Shown here: positions 52,077 to 60,038 of the stretch, one piece after another | How the letters are laid out: every line of letters starts with the position of its first letter | Position numbering within the stretch: the first letter of the stretch is position 1 | Origin: Prolixibacteraceae bacterium | Lineage (GTDB): Bacteria; Bacteroidota; Bacteroidia; Bacteroidales; Prolixibacteraceae | Assembly (NCBI GenBank): GCA_019459485.1 | Contig: JAIBEZ010000099.1 | Span: forward strand, 1-64,000 | Length of the DNA stretch: 64,000 nucleotides | Direction of reading: 5' to 3' | The notes under the pieces: model-generated | What the model was told of the DNA's origin: nothing | Database searches by the model: none | What the model saw: only the letters and a program-made list of their open reading frames with translations | Translations under genes and position numbers: made by a program

Positions 52077-53462
52077 ATGAAATCTATGGCAACCAACTCC
52101 CGAAAAAGAATAAAGAGGCAAATCCTTTGGCCAATAGTTACTTTACTGCTGGCTGGATTGTTATACGGTGCATACTACATCAATTCGCTACTTCCGATTA
52201 TTACCGGTTATCCGGCCAAGTATTTGTGCTCAGCAGTTTTTATCTCGAACAGGGCGCAGGCGGAGGTTGAAGCGATGGACCTGCATTTTTCGTTCATAAA
52301 ATACACCAAAAACGAAGTCAATTTTCAGGATTCAAGTGTAACGAGTTCTTTTTTATGGGGAAAATCAAAAGCCATTTACCGCCACGGATTTGGATGCACA
52401 TTACTTCGCGGTACTGAGGAAGCAGCGTTGCGGAGTATCAAATTTCCGACGTCAACTTTTGCAGAATCCAGTCAGGATACGATTGCCTGGCCTATGGGAA
52501 ACGTACTTCCGGATATAAATACCGGAGTTGACAATGTGAAATTGGAGCGGGTTACAAAAAAGCTGATGGATGAAAATGGTTACAACGGTAAAGCTTTTGC
52601 TTTTATGGTGGTTCACAATGGGATACCGGTTGCCGAAAGTTACCAGCCTGGGTTTGATGTCAAAACACGTTTCCAGAGTTGGTCGATGGCAAAAAGTGTA
52701 ACCAATGCATTGGCCGGAATCATGGTTCAGGAGGGTAGATGGGACATTCAGCAACCAGCGGCTATTCCGGAATGGCAAAATGATGAACGCAGACAAATTA
52801 CAATCAATAACCTGATGCAGATGAACAGCGGACTGCAATGGAATGAAGATTACGGCAATCGTTCTGACGTAACGGTCATGTTGTACTGCGAGCAGGACTT
52901 TGCCCGTTTTGCCTGGCAGCAGCCATTCAAAAGTCCGGCCGGAAGCAGTTGGTATTACTCATCAGGATCGGTAAACATTGTCAATCATTTGATGCGGAAA
53001 AACATGAACAGCGATGCTGAATATTACAAGTTTGCTTATTCCAGTCTGTTCAATAAAATTGGAATGCGCGGGGCACTTTTTGAAGTTGATCCGGCTGGAA
53101 CACAGGTGGGCTCGTCGTACATTTATGCAACGGCACGCGACTATGCCCGGTTCGGTCTGCTTTACCTTCAGGACGGAATTTTTAACTGCACCCGTATTTT
53201 ACCTGAAGGCTGGGTAAAATACAGCACAACTCCGGCGGCTGGCAGCGATGGGGGATATGGTTCATTGTTTTGGCTGAACAGTGCGAAATACTACCCGTCG
53301 GCTCCCGAAGACATGTATTCGTGCAATGGACACGATGGTCAGCGGATATTTATAATTCCTTCGAAAGAATTGGTTGTGGTGCTTTTAGGATACTCGCCAA
53401 AACCCGACAATACCATGAATTTTGATGCTCTTTTGGGTGATATTCTGAAGACAATCAATTAA
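52077..53462 (+). CDS. Membrane-anchored serine hydrolase (beta-lactamase/NylB-like)
   Basis: This 461-residue protein has an N-terminal hydrophobic anchor (~14-36: ILWPIVTLLLAGLLYGAYY). The class C/NylB-type fold has SMAK (Ser nucleophile with Lys) in QSWSMAKSVTNAL, WYYSSGSVN as the Tyr-Ser-Ser motif, and the C-terminal HDGQRIFIIP block in place of KTG. Members hydrolyse amide or ester bonds; the substrate is unknown. The stop overlaps the sufS stop on the other strand (TTAA), so the two transcripts converge. Confidence 0.9.
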   Translation: MKSMATNSRKRIKRQILWPIVTLLLAGLLYGAYYINSLLPIITGYPAKYLCSAVFISNRAQAEVEAMDLHFSFIKYTKNEVNFQDSSVTSSFLWGKSKAIYRHGFGCTLLRGTEEAALRSIKFPTSTFAESSQDTIAWPMGNVLPDINTGVDNVKLERVTKKLMDENGYNGKAFAFMVVHNGIPVAESYQPGFDVKTRFQSWSMAKSVTNALAGIMVQEGRWDIQQPAAIPEWQNDERRQITINNLMQMNSGLQWNEDYGNRSDVTVMLYCEQDFARFAWQQPFKSPAGSSWYYSSGSVNIVNHLMRKNMNSDAEYYKFAYSSLFNKIGMRGALFEVDPAGTQVGSSYIYATARDYARFGLLYLQDGIFNCTRILPEGWVKYSTTPAAGSDGGYGSLFWLNSAKYYPSAPEDMYSCNGHDGQRIFIIPSKELVVVLLGYSPKPDNTMNFDALLGDILKTIN

Positions 53463-54676
53463 AACATTTGAATCACTTTTTTCAAAGCATCAATAAACAG
53501 ATCAATTTCTTCGATCGTGTTGTAAAAAGCGAATGACGCACGCACTGTTCCCTGAATTCCGAAATGAGCCATCAGCGGATCGGCGCAATGATGGCCGGTG
53601 CGGACAGCAATTCCGAATTTATCGAGCATGGTTCCCAAATCGAAGAAATGAACATCATCAACATTGAATGAAATGACACCTGATTTTTCGGGCTGTGTGC
53701 CGTAAATCCGCAATCCCGGAATTTTCAGCAACTCGGTGGTGGCATAATTTAGCAATTCAGTCTCGCGGGTTGCGATTGTTTCCAAACCGATGTTTTGCAG
53801 GTAATCAATGGCAGCTCCGAATGCAATTACTCCACTGATGTTGGGTGTTCCGGCTTCAAATTTATAGGGCAATTCGTTGTAGGTGGTTCTGGCAAAACTA
53901 ACTTCTGAAATCATCTCACCACCGCCCTGATAAGGAGGCATTTTTTCAAGCAATTCTTTTTTCCCGTAAAGGACGCCTACACCATTTGGTCCATACATTT
54001 TATGGGCTGAGAAGGCATAGAAATCAGCATCCATGTCCTGAACATCTATTTTGAGATGTGGAACAGCCTGAGCGCCGTCAACCAAAACATGGATTCCACG
54101 GGCATGAGCTTTCTCTGTAATCAATTTCACAGGATTGATGGTTCCCAATACATTTGAAATATGCGCTATTGCAATGATTCTGGTGCGGTCGGTTATCAAA
54201 GAATCCAGTTGTTCAATCATCAGCCGTCCATTGTCATCAATCGGCAACATCACTATCGTGGCTTTCTTGCGGGTGGCCATCAGTTGCCAGGGCACAATGT
54301 TCGAATGGTGTTCCATTTCAGAAACAATGATTTCATCGCCTTCCTGAATAAATGCCTCGCCATACGAAAAAGCCACTAAATTGATGCTTTCAGTAGCTCC
54401 CTTGGTGAAAATAATCTGCTCACGGGTTTCTGAATTTATCAGGCTTCTCACCTTTTCGCGGGTATCCTCATAGGCAAGCGTTGCCTTATCGGCCAGAAAA
54501 TGTGCAGCACGGTGAATATTTCCGTAGTATTCGGTGTAGGTTCTGTTCAAAGCATCAATAACCTGCTGTGGACGTTGTGTAGTGGCAGCATTGTCGAAAT
54601 AAACCAGCGGACGGTTGTATATTTTCTGATTCAGGATCGGAAAATCCTGACGTATTTTGTTGATATCGAAATTCAT
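53459..54676 (-). CDS. sufS: Cysteine desulfurase SufS
   Basis: This 405-residue PLP enzyme draws sulfur from cysteine for Fe-S cluster assembly. The PLP Lys is in FSAHKMYGPNGVGVLYG, and the active-site Cys is in RTGHHCADPLM, the short loop typical of group II SufS. VDGAQAVPHLKIDVQ and EMEHHSNIVPWQ also match. The suf partner genes are not adjacent on this strand, so this copy is separate from a suf operon within the window. A -7 box lies 60 bases upstream. Confidence 0.95.
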   Translation of the reverse strand: MNFDINKIRQDFPILNQKIYNRPLVYFDNAATTQRPQQVIDALNRTYTEYYGNIHRAAHFLADKATLAYEDTREKVRSLINSETREQIIFTKGATESINLVAFSYGEAFIQEGDEIIVSEMEHHSNIVPWQLMATRKKATIVMLPIDDNGRLMIEQLDSLITDRTRIIAIAHISNVLGTINPVKLITEKAHARGIHVLVDGAQAVPHLKIDVQDMDADFYAFSAHKMYGPNGVGVLYGKKELLEKMPPYQGGGEMISEVSFARTTYNELPYKFEAGTPNISGVIAFGAAIDYLQNIGLETIATRETELLNYATTELLKIPGLRIYGTQPEKSGVISFNVDDVHFFDLGTMLDKFGIAVRTGHHCADPLMAHFGIQGTVRASFAFYNTIEEIDLFIDALKKVIQMF

Positions 54677-54734
54677 AATTGATTCATTGTTATGGAATAA
54701 ACAACAATTATTAAGTGAATATTCCTGTTGGTGT

Positions 54735-54742
54735 CAAAGATA
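54735..54742 (-). promoter_or_regulatory. Putative -7 box for sufS
   Basis: TATCTTTG on the minus strand, about 60 bases before the sufS start codon, matches TAnnTTTG. No clear -33 element. Confidence 0.4.
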
Positions 54743-54753
54743 AGAGAATTAAA

Positions 54754-55287
54754 TCAAGTGATCAGTCTCCTAATACCATAAAGCTTTTTCAGCAACTTCC
54801 CACCTCTCGACGAAATTCCGGCAGAACCGTGATATTCAATTTCATTTTCGATTAAACTGATGAGTTCGCCGGTAAAGTCAGGTTCTTTTTGCGCAATGTT
54901 GAACAGTATTTGCATGGCATGAACGCGTACCGCAATCGGTTCTACAGCGTTTGTGAACTCCTCAATACAAAAATTCAATAATAGAGCCAATTTTTCTTCC
55001 GGAATATCATGCAGACTGATTAGTTTCAGCAGATGTCTTTTTTTACTGGCATTTTGTGTAGTAAGTAAAAATTCGGTCATAGCCGGAAGAAAAGGCACAA
55101 TCAGTTCGGGATGTTTTTCATGGATTAGTTCCGCCAAATACATCGCACGCCAACTTTTATCCAGCTCATCATTCATGGCAATGCTCATCAACCGATCTAA
55201 ATTTTCAGGAAAATCTGAAATATGCCGTACCACCAAAGCGATGCTTTCCCACGACTGAATCAATGTATAAAGCTCATTTTCTGTCAT
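54754..55287 (-). CDS. HEAT-like repeat protein
   Basis: This 177-residue helical protein has repeated helix pairs such as DKSWRAMYLAELIHEKHPELIVPFLPAMTEFLL and EPIAVRVHAMQILFNIAQKEPDFTGELISLIENEIEYH. It ends in KLLKKLYGIRR. It has no signal peptide. It is likely a short HEAT/ARM-type scaffold with unknown partners. It stands 30 bases after the MarR-like gene and may share its transcript. Confidence 0.7.
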   Translation of the reverse strand: MTENELYTLIQSWESIALVVRHISDFPENLDRLMSIAMNDELDKSWRAMYLAELIHEKHPELIVPFLPAMTEFLLTTQNASKKRHLLKLISLHDIPEEKLALLLNFCIEEFTNAVEPIAVRVHAMQILFNIAQKEPDFTGELISLIENEIEYHGSAGISSRGGKLLKKLYGIRRLIT

Positions 55288-55317
55288 ATTGGTATATTGG
55301 AATTCAAGGAATATACT

Positions 55318-56007
55318 CTATTTAAATAAGTGCTTAAGAGAATCCACTAAATTAGATATTTCAGCAAAAGGTTTATTGTTGTGTTTTTGATAAACTGTAT
55401 GATGAAACTCATCGATTTCTTCCAGAACCGGTAATACTTTTTTCCACTTATTATCATTTACAGCTGCAAAAAACATAGCACTTTCATCATTCATCTTTTT
55501 ACTGGCCTGAACCAACACTTCTTTTCCCAAATCGGAAAGGACAAGCTGTTTAATCCGTTTATCCGTTTCATCCTGAATTTCATACAATAAACCATTGTTG
55601 GTTAATCGTCTGATTGTATCCATTCCCGTAGTGTACTCAAGATGGTAGATATTAATCAGGTCGGTTTTTTTAGCCTTCTCCAACGTGTCAACAGTTTGAA
55701 GAAACAGAAATTCTAAACGTGTATTTATAACCATGTCCTTTAATGCTTTGCGGGCATAAAACTCATGGTATCTGGCAATTCTGGTGGTTGTTTCCAGAAA
55801 GCGTGTTTTGTCATCAAATTTGTTGATAAAGGGAAATGATGATGATGCATTTCCACTATCTGTTCCTTTTTCTTCGGGTTCCGGTTCTTCATTTGCCCTG
55901 GCGATCATCCATCTGGCAAAATCCAGGACATTTAAGTGCTTCTGTTCCAACTCATATTCCTCGTAAAGGTCTATTATCTGTTTTATAACACCATACTTAT
56001 TCTTCAT
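55318..56007 (-). CDS. MarR-like winged-helix regulator with N-terminal extension
   Basis: This 229-residue protein has an N-terminal ~65-residue segment (GVIKQIIDLYEEYELEQKHLNVLDFARWM). The rest looks like a MarR wing: LEFLFLQTVDTLEKAKKTDLINIYHLEYTTGMDTIRRLTNNGLLYEIQDETDKRIKQLVLSDLGKEVL, in which the recognition helix and the D-x-R wing (DETDKRIK) are clear. MarR proteins usually repress their own promoter. Two ATCG-N4-CGAT sites sit upstream and fit this. The ATG at 56007 is favoured over an upstream in-frame Met in the leader. Confidence 0.8.
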   Translation of the reverse strand: MKNKYGVIKQIIDLYEEYELEQKHLNVLDFARWMIARANEEPEPEEKGTDSGNASSSFPFINKFDDKTRFLETTTRIARYHEFYARKALKDMVINTRLEFLFLQTVDTLEKAKKTDLINIYHLEYTTGMDTIRRLTNNGLLYEIQDETDKRIKQLVLSDLGKEVLVQASKKMNDESAMFFAAVNDNKWKKVLPVLEEIDEFHHTVYQKHNNKPFAEISNLVDSLKHLFK

Positions 56008-56031
56008 TGAAATAATTTTTGTGTGAAAATG

Positions 56032-56039
56032 CAAAAATA
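56032..56039 (-). promoter_or_regulatory. Putative -7 box for the MarR-like gene
   Basis: TATTTTTG on the minus strand fits TAnnTTTG and lies 25 bases before the ATG. The paired operator sites lie just upstream of it, over the -33 region. Confidence 0.45.
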
Positions 56040-56053
56040 TTCACTATGTTTGC

Positions 56054-56085
56054 ATCGGATACGATATATTAATATCGGATGCGAT
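56054..56085 (-). promoter_or_regulatory. Twin operator sites of the MarR-like regulator
   Basis: Two 12-base palindromes of the form ATCG-N4-CGAT (ATCGGATACGAT and ATCGGATGCGAT) lie 20 bases apart, about two helical turns, 47-78 bases before the regulator's ATG and over its expected -33 region. This is a typical layout for cooperative binding and autorepression by a dimeric regulator. The link to this protein is an inference. Confidence 0.6.
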
Positions 56086-56283
56086 TTTAATTGATTCGTT
56101 TTTTTTAAACGGATCTGTTTTTTTTAATTAAAAGTACTAAAAATGTGTAGACAGGCAATAGTTGTGTCTACTCCGAAAAGTCAAACCCACCCAACTGCCA
56201 ACAGGCAGTCTGGAATCGCCTAAAAAGGCTCCGAAAATTAATTGATTTTCAACGAGTCCTCCTTTAGCGATAAGAGTTTAACG

Positions 56284-56424
56284 ATGAAAATCGAAAAATT
56301 CAGACTTTTCGGAGCAGACTTATTTACAGTTGAAGAATCTTTTGGAAAGTTGATTCAATTTTCAGATAATTCAAGCAATTCATACGATTTATATAATTCT
56401 AAACTATTCAGAAATGGAAGGTAA
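56284..56424 (+). CDS. Small leader ORF before the first rnk-like gene
   Basis: This is a 46-codon frame (start KIEKFRLFGADLFTVEESF) whose end overlaps the start of the next gene by 11 bases. I know no family. A decayed copy of its beginning (RIKEFGLFGTDSIF) lies before the second rnk-like gene at about 56950-57010, so it was probably duplicated with the gene. It may be a translated leader or an old gene fragment. Confidence 0.4.
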   Translation: MKIEKFRLFGADLFTVEESFGKLIQFSDNSSNSYDLYNSKLFRNGR

Positions 56425-56827
56425 AATAAAAATTACAGACCTGGATTACGTGCGACTGTGTAATCTTATTACGTCATTAAAACAATCAAAGAACGGAGAA
56501 CTTAAGAATATCTCAGTTTTAGCGGAAGAAATTGCCAGGGCAGAAAGAGTTGATCCCAAACAGATATCACCCGAAATAGTAACAATGAATTCAATGGTTG
56601 AAATCATGGATTTAGACACCAGTAAATCTTTGATTGTAAAGCTTGTATATCCTATAGATGCTGACTTCAAGAAAGGAAATGTTTCAATATTGTCGCTGGT
56701 GGGAAGTGCACTCTTAGGATATAAAGCAGGGAGTAAAATATCATTTGAAGTTCCGTTGGGAAAGAAAGAGATGATTATCAAAAAAATTATTTACCAGCCA
56801 GAATCGAATGGCGAATTCACTATCTGA
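56414..56827 (+). CDS. Rnk/GreA-C-domain protein, copy 1
   Basis: This 137-residue protein has an N-terminal coil (~1-45) and a C-terminal GreA/GreB-type beta domain (~55-137: ISPEIVTMNSMVEIMDLDTSKSLIVKLVYPIDADFKKGNVSILSLVGSALLGYKAGSKISFEVP). The order VTMNSxVE...ALLGxKxGxxI is that of Rnk, the regulator that binds RNA polymerase without the GreA antipausing coil. A second copy follows at 57165. The two likely tune transcription or nucleotide pools, but the target is unproven. Confidence 0.87.
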   Translation: MEGKIKITDLDYVRLCNLITSLKQSKNGELKNISVLAEEIARAERVDPKQISPEIVTMNSMVEIMDLDTSKSLIVKLVYPIDADFKKGNVSILSLVGSALLGYKAGSKISFEVPLGKKEMIIKKIIYQPESNGEFTI

Positions 56828-57046
56828 CATGCTCAAGAAGATTAAATTACCCAACCTGCCATCCAACTGGTTGAAATTTCCGGAATGGGACTTCGAGACT
56901 TCGTTGATTTTCAACGGATGCTACTTTCAGAGTCTGGGGTAGCGTTGCTGAGAATCAAGGAATTTGGACTTTTTGGTACAGACTCAATATTTATTTACCT
57001 GAGAACAGGTTAATTTTTGTTTAAGTTAAACTTTAAAGTAAAAATC

Positions 57047-57163
57047 ATGGCAAAAAAGGGAATTGGTTTAAAAGAACCCAGTAAAGATATGAAAGCGAAA
57101 AAGCTCGAAAAGAAACTCAAAAAAGAAGAGGGAAAAGTTAAAAAGCGAAAAAACCAACGATGA
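57047..57163 (+). CDS. Small basic protein before the second rnk-like gene
   Basis: This 38-codon frame runs from ATG (57047) to TGA (57161-57163). It encodes a Lys-rich peptide (start AKKGIGLKEPSKDMKAKK, end KRKNQR). It ends one base before the ATG of the second rnk-like gene, which suggests coupling. Its charge resembles a short nucleic-acid-binding tail. It may be real, or only an open leader. Confidence 0.45.
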   Translation: MAKKGIGLKEPSKDMKAKKLEKKLKKEEGKVKKRKNQR

Positions 57164-57164
57164 A

Positions 57165-57575
57165 ATGAACATATCAATTCTGGATTTTGAGGTATTGATG
57201 AAATGTATTCTGACAACTGAAAATTGTCAGAATACAACATCAGAAGATATTCAATTGCTTAAAACGAAATTATTGTCGGCGTATAAAGTTAATCCGCAAG
57301 AATTAGCTCCTGATGTTGTGACAATGAATTCATTTGTTAAATTGAATCAGGTTAATACCGGGATAATTTATACCGTAAAATTGGTATATCCTGAATTTGA
57401 AGACATAAAAGAATGGAAGGTCTCAATTTTTTCAGCATTGGGAAGGGCAATTTTTTCAAGGAAAATCGGAGATCAAGTAATTTACAAATCACGAAAAAGA
57501 GAGCTGCGGGTTAAAATAATGGATGTCATATTTCAACCAGAAGCAAATGGCAACTATTACATGAAAAACCAATGA
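57165..57575 (+). CDS. Rnk/GreA-C-domain protein, copy 2
   Basis: This 136-residue paralogue of the protein at 56414 has the same plan: a short coil, then APDVVTMNSFVKLNQVNTGIIYTVKLVYPEFEDIKEWKVSIFSALGRAIFSRKIGDQV. The key VTMNS motif and IFxPEANG ending are kept (IFQPEANGNYY). The two differ in length by one residue and are clearly diverged. The start is one base after the basic small ORF. Confidence 0.87.
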   Translation: MNISILDFEVLMKCILTTENCQNTTSEDIQLLKTKLLSAYKVNPQELAPDVVTMNSFVKLNQVNTGIIYTVKLVYPEFEDIKEWKVSIFSALGRAIFSRKIGDQVIYKSRKRELRVKIMDVIFQPEANGNYYMKNQ

Positions 57576-57599
57576 ATTATTAATTATAAATTGAAGGAA

Positions 57600-57818
57600 A
57601 TGTGCCAGATAGAAAACATCAAAAATATAATAGCCAACGAGTATGGATTCGATAGTTGGAACCCCTATTTCGAATACTTCAGTACAACAGAACCAGGCAG
57701 AAAGATAATACAAAAAGGTATTGACAAGGCAATAAAAATGTCGCTACTTTTATCTGATTTCAGGCATTCGTGTCCAAATTGTATTGTGGAAGTATTTGAA
57801 GATAAGCAAAGGGCTTAA
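57600..57818 (+). CDS. Uncharacterised 72-residue protein
   Basis: This short cytoplasmic protein (start CQIENIKNIIANEYGFDSW) has an AAGGA sequence directly before the ATG at 57600, a good ribosome site. It ends in CPNCIVEVFEDKQRA and has a CPxC pair that could bind a metal, though the pair is alone. I know no family. It lies 24 bases after the second rnk-like gene and may share its transcript. Confidence 0.55.
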   Translation: MCQIENIKNIIANEYGFDSWNPYFEYFSTTEPGRKIIQKGIDKAIKMSLLLSDFRHSCPNCIVEVFEDKQRA

Positions 57819-57856
57819 ATTTATTTTTTCAACTTTGCAGGCATATTGCAAATCAC

Positions 57857-58279
57857 ATGGATAAAAACATTGTTAATGTTTGCTGTGCATTAATTCTGAA
57901 AGAGTCAAAAATACTTTCAGTTCAGCGTGGGCCGGAAAGCAGTCACCCATGGAAATGGGAATTCCCCGGAGGGAAAATTAATGCTGACGAAACTGCTGCA
58001 CAATCGATTATTCGCGAGATTGAGGAGGAACTGACTGTCAGGATTGAAGTATTGAATCAGCTTGTTCCTGTTGAATTCGATTACGGAACAAAGCAAATAT
58101 GCTTAATTCCTTTTGTCTGCGAAATTACTTCCGGAGATATTATACTTACAGAGCATATTGCCAAAAGTTGGCTTTCTTTCGATGAATTGGATACGATTGA
58201 CTGGTCGGGCGCCGACCGTGAATTGATTCTGAAAAATCGGGAAAGTTTGAAATTATTGTTGCCTGGAAAAAACAAGTGA
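57857..58279 (+). CDS. mutT: Nudix hydrolase, MutT/8-oxo-dGTP type
   Basis: This 140-residue enzyme has a full Nudix box (G-x5-E-x7-REIEEEL in GGKINADETAAQSIIREIEEELTV), preceded by the MutT-like KESKILSVQRGPESSHPWKWEFPGG. It should remove oxidised nucleotides such as 8-oxo-dGTP. Similar proteins can act on other nucleotides, so the exact substrate is not certain. It lies 38 bases after the small 72-residue gene. Confidence 0.9.
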   Translation: MDKNIVNVCCALILKESKILSVQRGPESSHPWKWEFPGGKINADETAAQSIIREIEEELTVRIEVLNQLVPVEFDYGTKQICLIPFVCEITSGDIILTEHIAKSWLSFDELDTIDWSGADRELILKNRESLKLLLPGKNK

Positions 58280-58301
58280 CTTAATTTGAAACGATTCGTC
58301 A

Positions 58302-58356
58302 CCCTGAACTTGTTTCAGGGTCTCATGAAACAAGAGATGCCGAAACAAGTTCGGCA
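58302..58356. repeat. Two-hairpin intergenic repeat, family C, copy 2
   Basis: CCCTGAA/TTCAGGG (58302-58320) and TGCCGAA/TTCGGCA (58338-58356) form two hairpins. It lies between the convergent MutT and membrane-protein genes and may also end both transcripts. Confidence 0.75.
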
Positions 58357-58396
58357 TGACGTTGTGATAAGAGTTGGTTGACACGACTCCCCGTTT

Positions 58397-58906
58397 CTAT
58401 TTCACCAAATTTGGAAAGATGAGCACAACTGCAACAAATACGGCTGTCCAACTCAGAATAGACAGAACCATGTACGACAACGCGAATTTATGTTTCGGAT
58501 AATATTTGTTGAGGAGAAAAGCCCCTACTGGTAAAGTTAATATCACGGGAGATAAAATAATGATTCCGGGCAGACCATATTTTGTTCTGAATCTGACAAT
58601 AAACCTGTTCCTTTTTGTGAAGACTCTTTCTCCTGTTATTTTCATTCGCCATAAAAGAAGTTGCCGGTATTTAATACGAACAGAATGAGGTGTATGTTTC
58701 CTAAAGAAAGTTTTCAGGTGGTGAAGCCGGTTAATGGCAAAACCACTGAAACGATAAAAGAAATAAAATCCGGCAATTCCGCCCAAAGTAACGGCAATCA
58801 ATGTTTGCCCGAGGTTTAATCCAATCAGCAATGCAAAAGGGAAAGTAAAGGCATATTTTACTGATGCCAACAAAAATACTTCAATTATTTTTAATACCTC
58901 AATCAT
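58397..58906 (-). CDS. Small membrane protein of unknown family
   Basis: This 169-residue protein has hydrophobic segments near its start (~10-55: ASVKYAFTFPFALLIGLNLG, TLIAVTLGGIAGFYFFYRFSGF) and near its end (~115-166: YGLPGIIILSPVILTLPVGAFLL, YMVLSILSWTAVFVAVVLIF). Between them is a basic cytoplasmic loop. It resembles DedA/SNARE-type layouts only loosely. A GTG 9 bases upstream is an alternative start. Confidence 0.65.
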   Translation of the reverse strand: MIEVLKIIEVFLLASVKYAFTFPFALLIGLNLGQTLIAVTLGGIAGFYFFYRFSGFAINRLHHLKTFFRKHTPHSVRIKYRQLLLWRMKITGERVFTKRNRFIVRFRTKYGLPGIIILSPVILTLPVGAFLLNKYYPKHKFALSYMVLSILSWTAVFVAVVLIFPNLVK

Positions 58907-59078
58907 ATCAATCACCAGCTTTATTTATTGATTTACAACGTCAAAGGTCGTTAAAATGTTGTTGCGAAAGGTAGTTGGAAGCCTGATATATGGCTTTATT
59001 AAGAATTTTTAAAACTTAACTTTCCAATTTATTTGTTCACTATTAATGAAATGCCAATCTGGCAAGGGATTCATGGCG

Positions 59079-59301
59079 TTATTTGCTTAACCAATTGACG
59101 ATCAGGATTACCGCGATAAATCCTAAAATGAGCAGATAAGTGTAAAAATTGGCAAAATTTAGGGTTCATCCCATTATTATGGAACATTTTGGAACCACAA
59201 TTCTTCCGTCTCTCCGATTGAAAATAGAAAATTCCAGCTTTGTAATTCATCGGATCATCTATCATCCGGTCGTTTTCAAATTGATCAAAATCGGTTTTCA
59301 T
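59079..59301 (-). pseudogene. Decayed DUF5808-like membrane protein gene
   Basis: The frame begins as a small DUF5808-type protein (DPMNYKAGIFYF), then shifts. Deleting one T from the T4 run near 59224 restores NRRDGRIVVPKCSIIMG followed by TLNFANFYTYLLILGFIAVILI and a stop at 59079. A TGA (minus strand, 59166-59168) stands where the family has TGG (W) in GWTLNFAN. Two separate lesions argue for a real pseudogene rather than one base-call error. The family is a Bacteroidota group with one TM helix and unknown role. Confidence 0.65.
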
Positions 59302-59392
59302 ACCTGGAGTTTATTTCGCTGAAACGTAAAGAATTAATCCGAAAAGCAAATAGTATAACAATTGTTTCGTATTCATTCATAATATCTTTGTA

Positions 59393-59400
59393 AATTGCCG
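59393..59400 (+). promoter_or_regulatory. Putative -7 box for the DUF1080 gene
   Basis: TATCTTTG, 38 bases before the ATG at 59439, matches TAnnTTTG. The -33 position is not a clear match. Confidence 0.4.
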
Positions 59401-59438
59401 GTTCGAAAACAAAGTTAAACTTCTAAAAAACAAATAAA

Positions 59439-60038
59439 ATGAGAACATTCTTTCTGATCGCTTTGGTTATTGCAACCAGCCTATTGGCGCATGGTCAAAG
59501 TGCTGTTGAAGTATTGTTTAATGGTAAAAATCTGGATGGCTGGAAAATTTACGGCACCGAAAAATGGTTGGTTGAGGATGGTTTGCTTGTATGCGAAAGT
59601 GGCCCTGACAAGCAATACGGTTATCTTGCCACCGAAAAATGGTATGACAATTTTGTGTTGGAGCTCGAATTTAAGCAGGATGCCAATGGCAACAGCGGCG
59701 TGTTTTTCAGGTCAACCATCGATGGAACAAAAATCAAAGGCTGGCAGGTTGAAGTCGCTCCTCCTAACCACGATACCGGAGGCATTTACGAATCTTATGG
59801 AAGAGGTTGGCTGCACCAGATTCCGGATGATCAGGAGGGCTTTCTGAAAATGGGCGAATGGAATAAAATGAAAATTCAGGTTGTTGGCAATCATGTTACT
59901 ACCTGGTTGAATGGTCATCAGATGACCGACCTGACCGATGATAAAATTGGAGAAGGCAAAGGCTCGATTGCACTTCAGATTCACGATGGAGGCGGAATTA
60001 AAGTTCGATGGAGGAATATAAAGATTCAGAAATTGTAA
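59439..60038 (+). CDS. DUF1080 (3-keto-disaccharide hydrolase-like) secreted protein
   Basis: This 199-residue protein has a signal peptide (~1-20, ending LAHGQ) and the DUF1080 beta-sandwich. Motifs include LFNGKNLDGWKIYG, SGVFFRSTIDG, VEVAPPNHDTGGIYESYGRGWLHQ, MGEWNKMKIQVVGNHVTTWLNGHQM and GSIALQIHDGGGIKVRWRNIKIQKL. Some members hydrolyse 3-keto-glycosides and others bind glycans. A repeat begins directly after its stop codon. Confidence 0.9.
   Translation: MRTFFLIALVIATSLLAHGQSAVEVLFNGKNLDGWKIYGTEKWLVEDGLLVCESGPDKQYGYLATEKWYDNFVLELEFKQDANGNSGVFFRSTIDGTKIKGWQVEVAPPNHDTGGIYESYGRGWLHQIPDDQEGFLKMGEWNKMKIQVVGNHVTTWLNGHQMTDLTDDKIGEGKGSIALQIHDGGGIKVRWRNIKIQKL

Noticed and set aside
53459-53462. 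Overlap of the serine hydrolase and sufS stop codons taken as an error
   Set aside because: Both frames are complete and end normally in TTAA on opposite strands; convergent genes often share stop codons.
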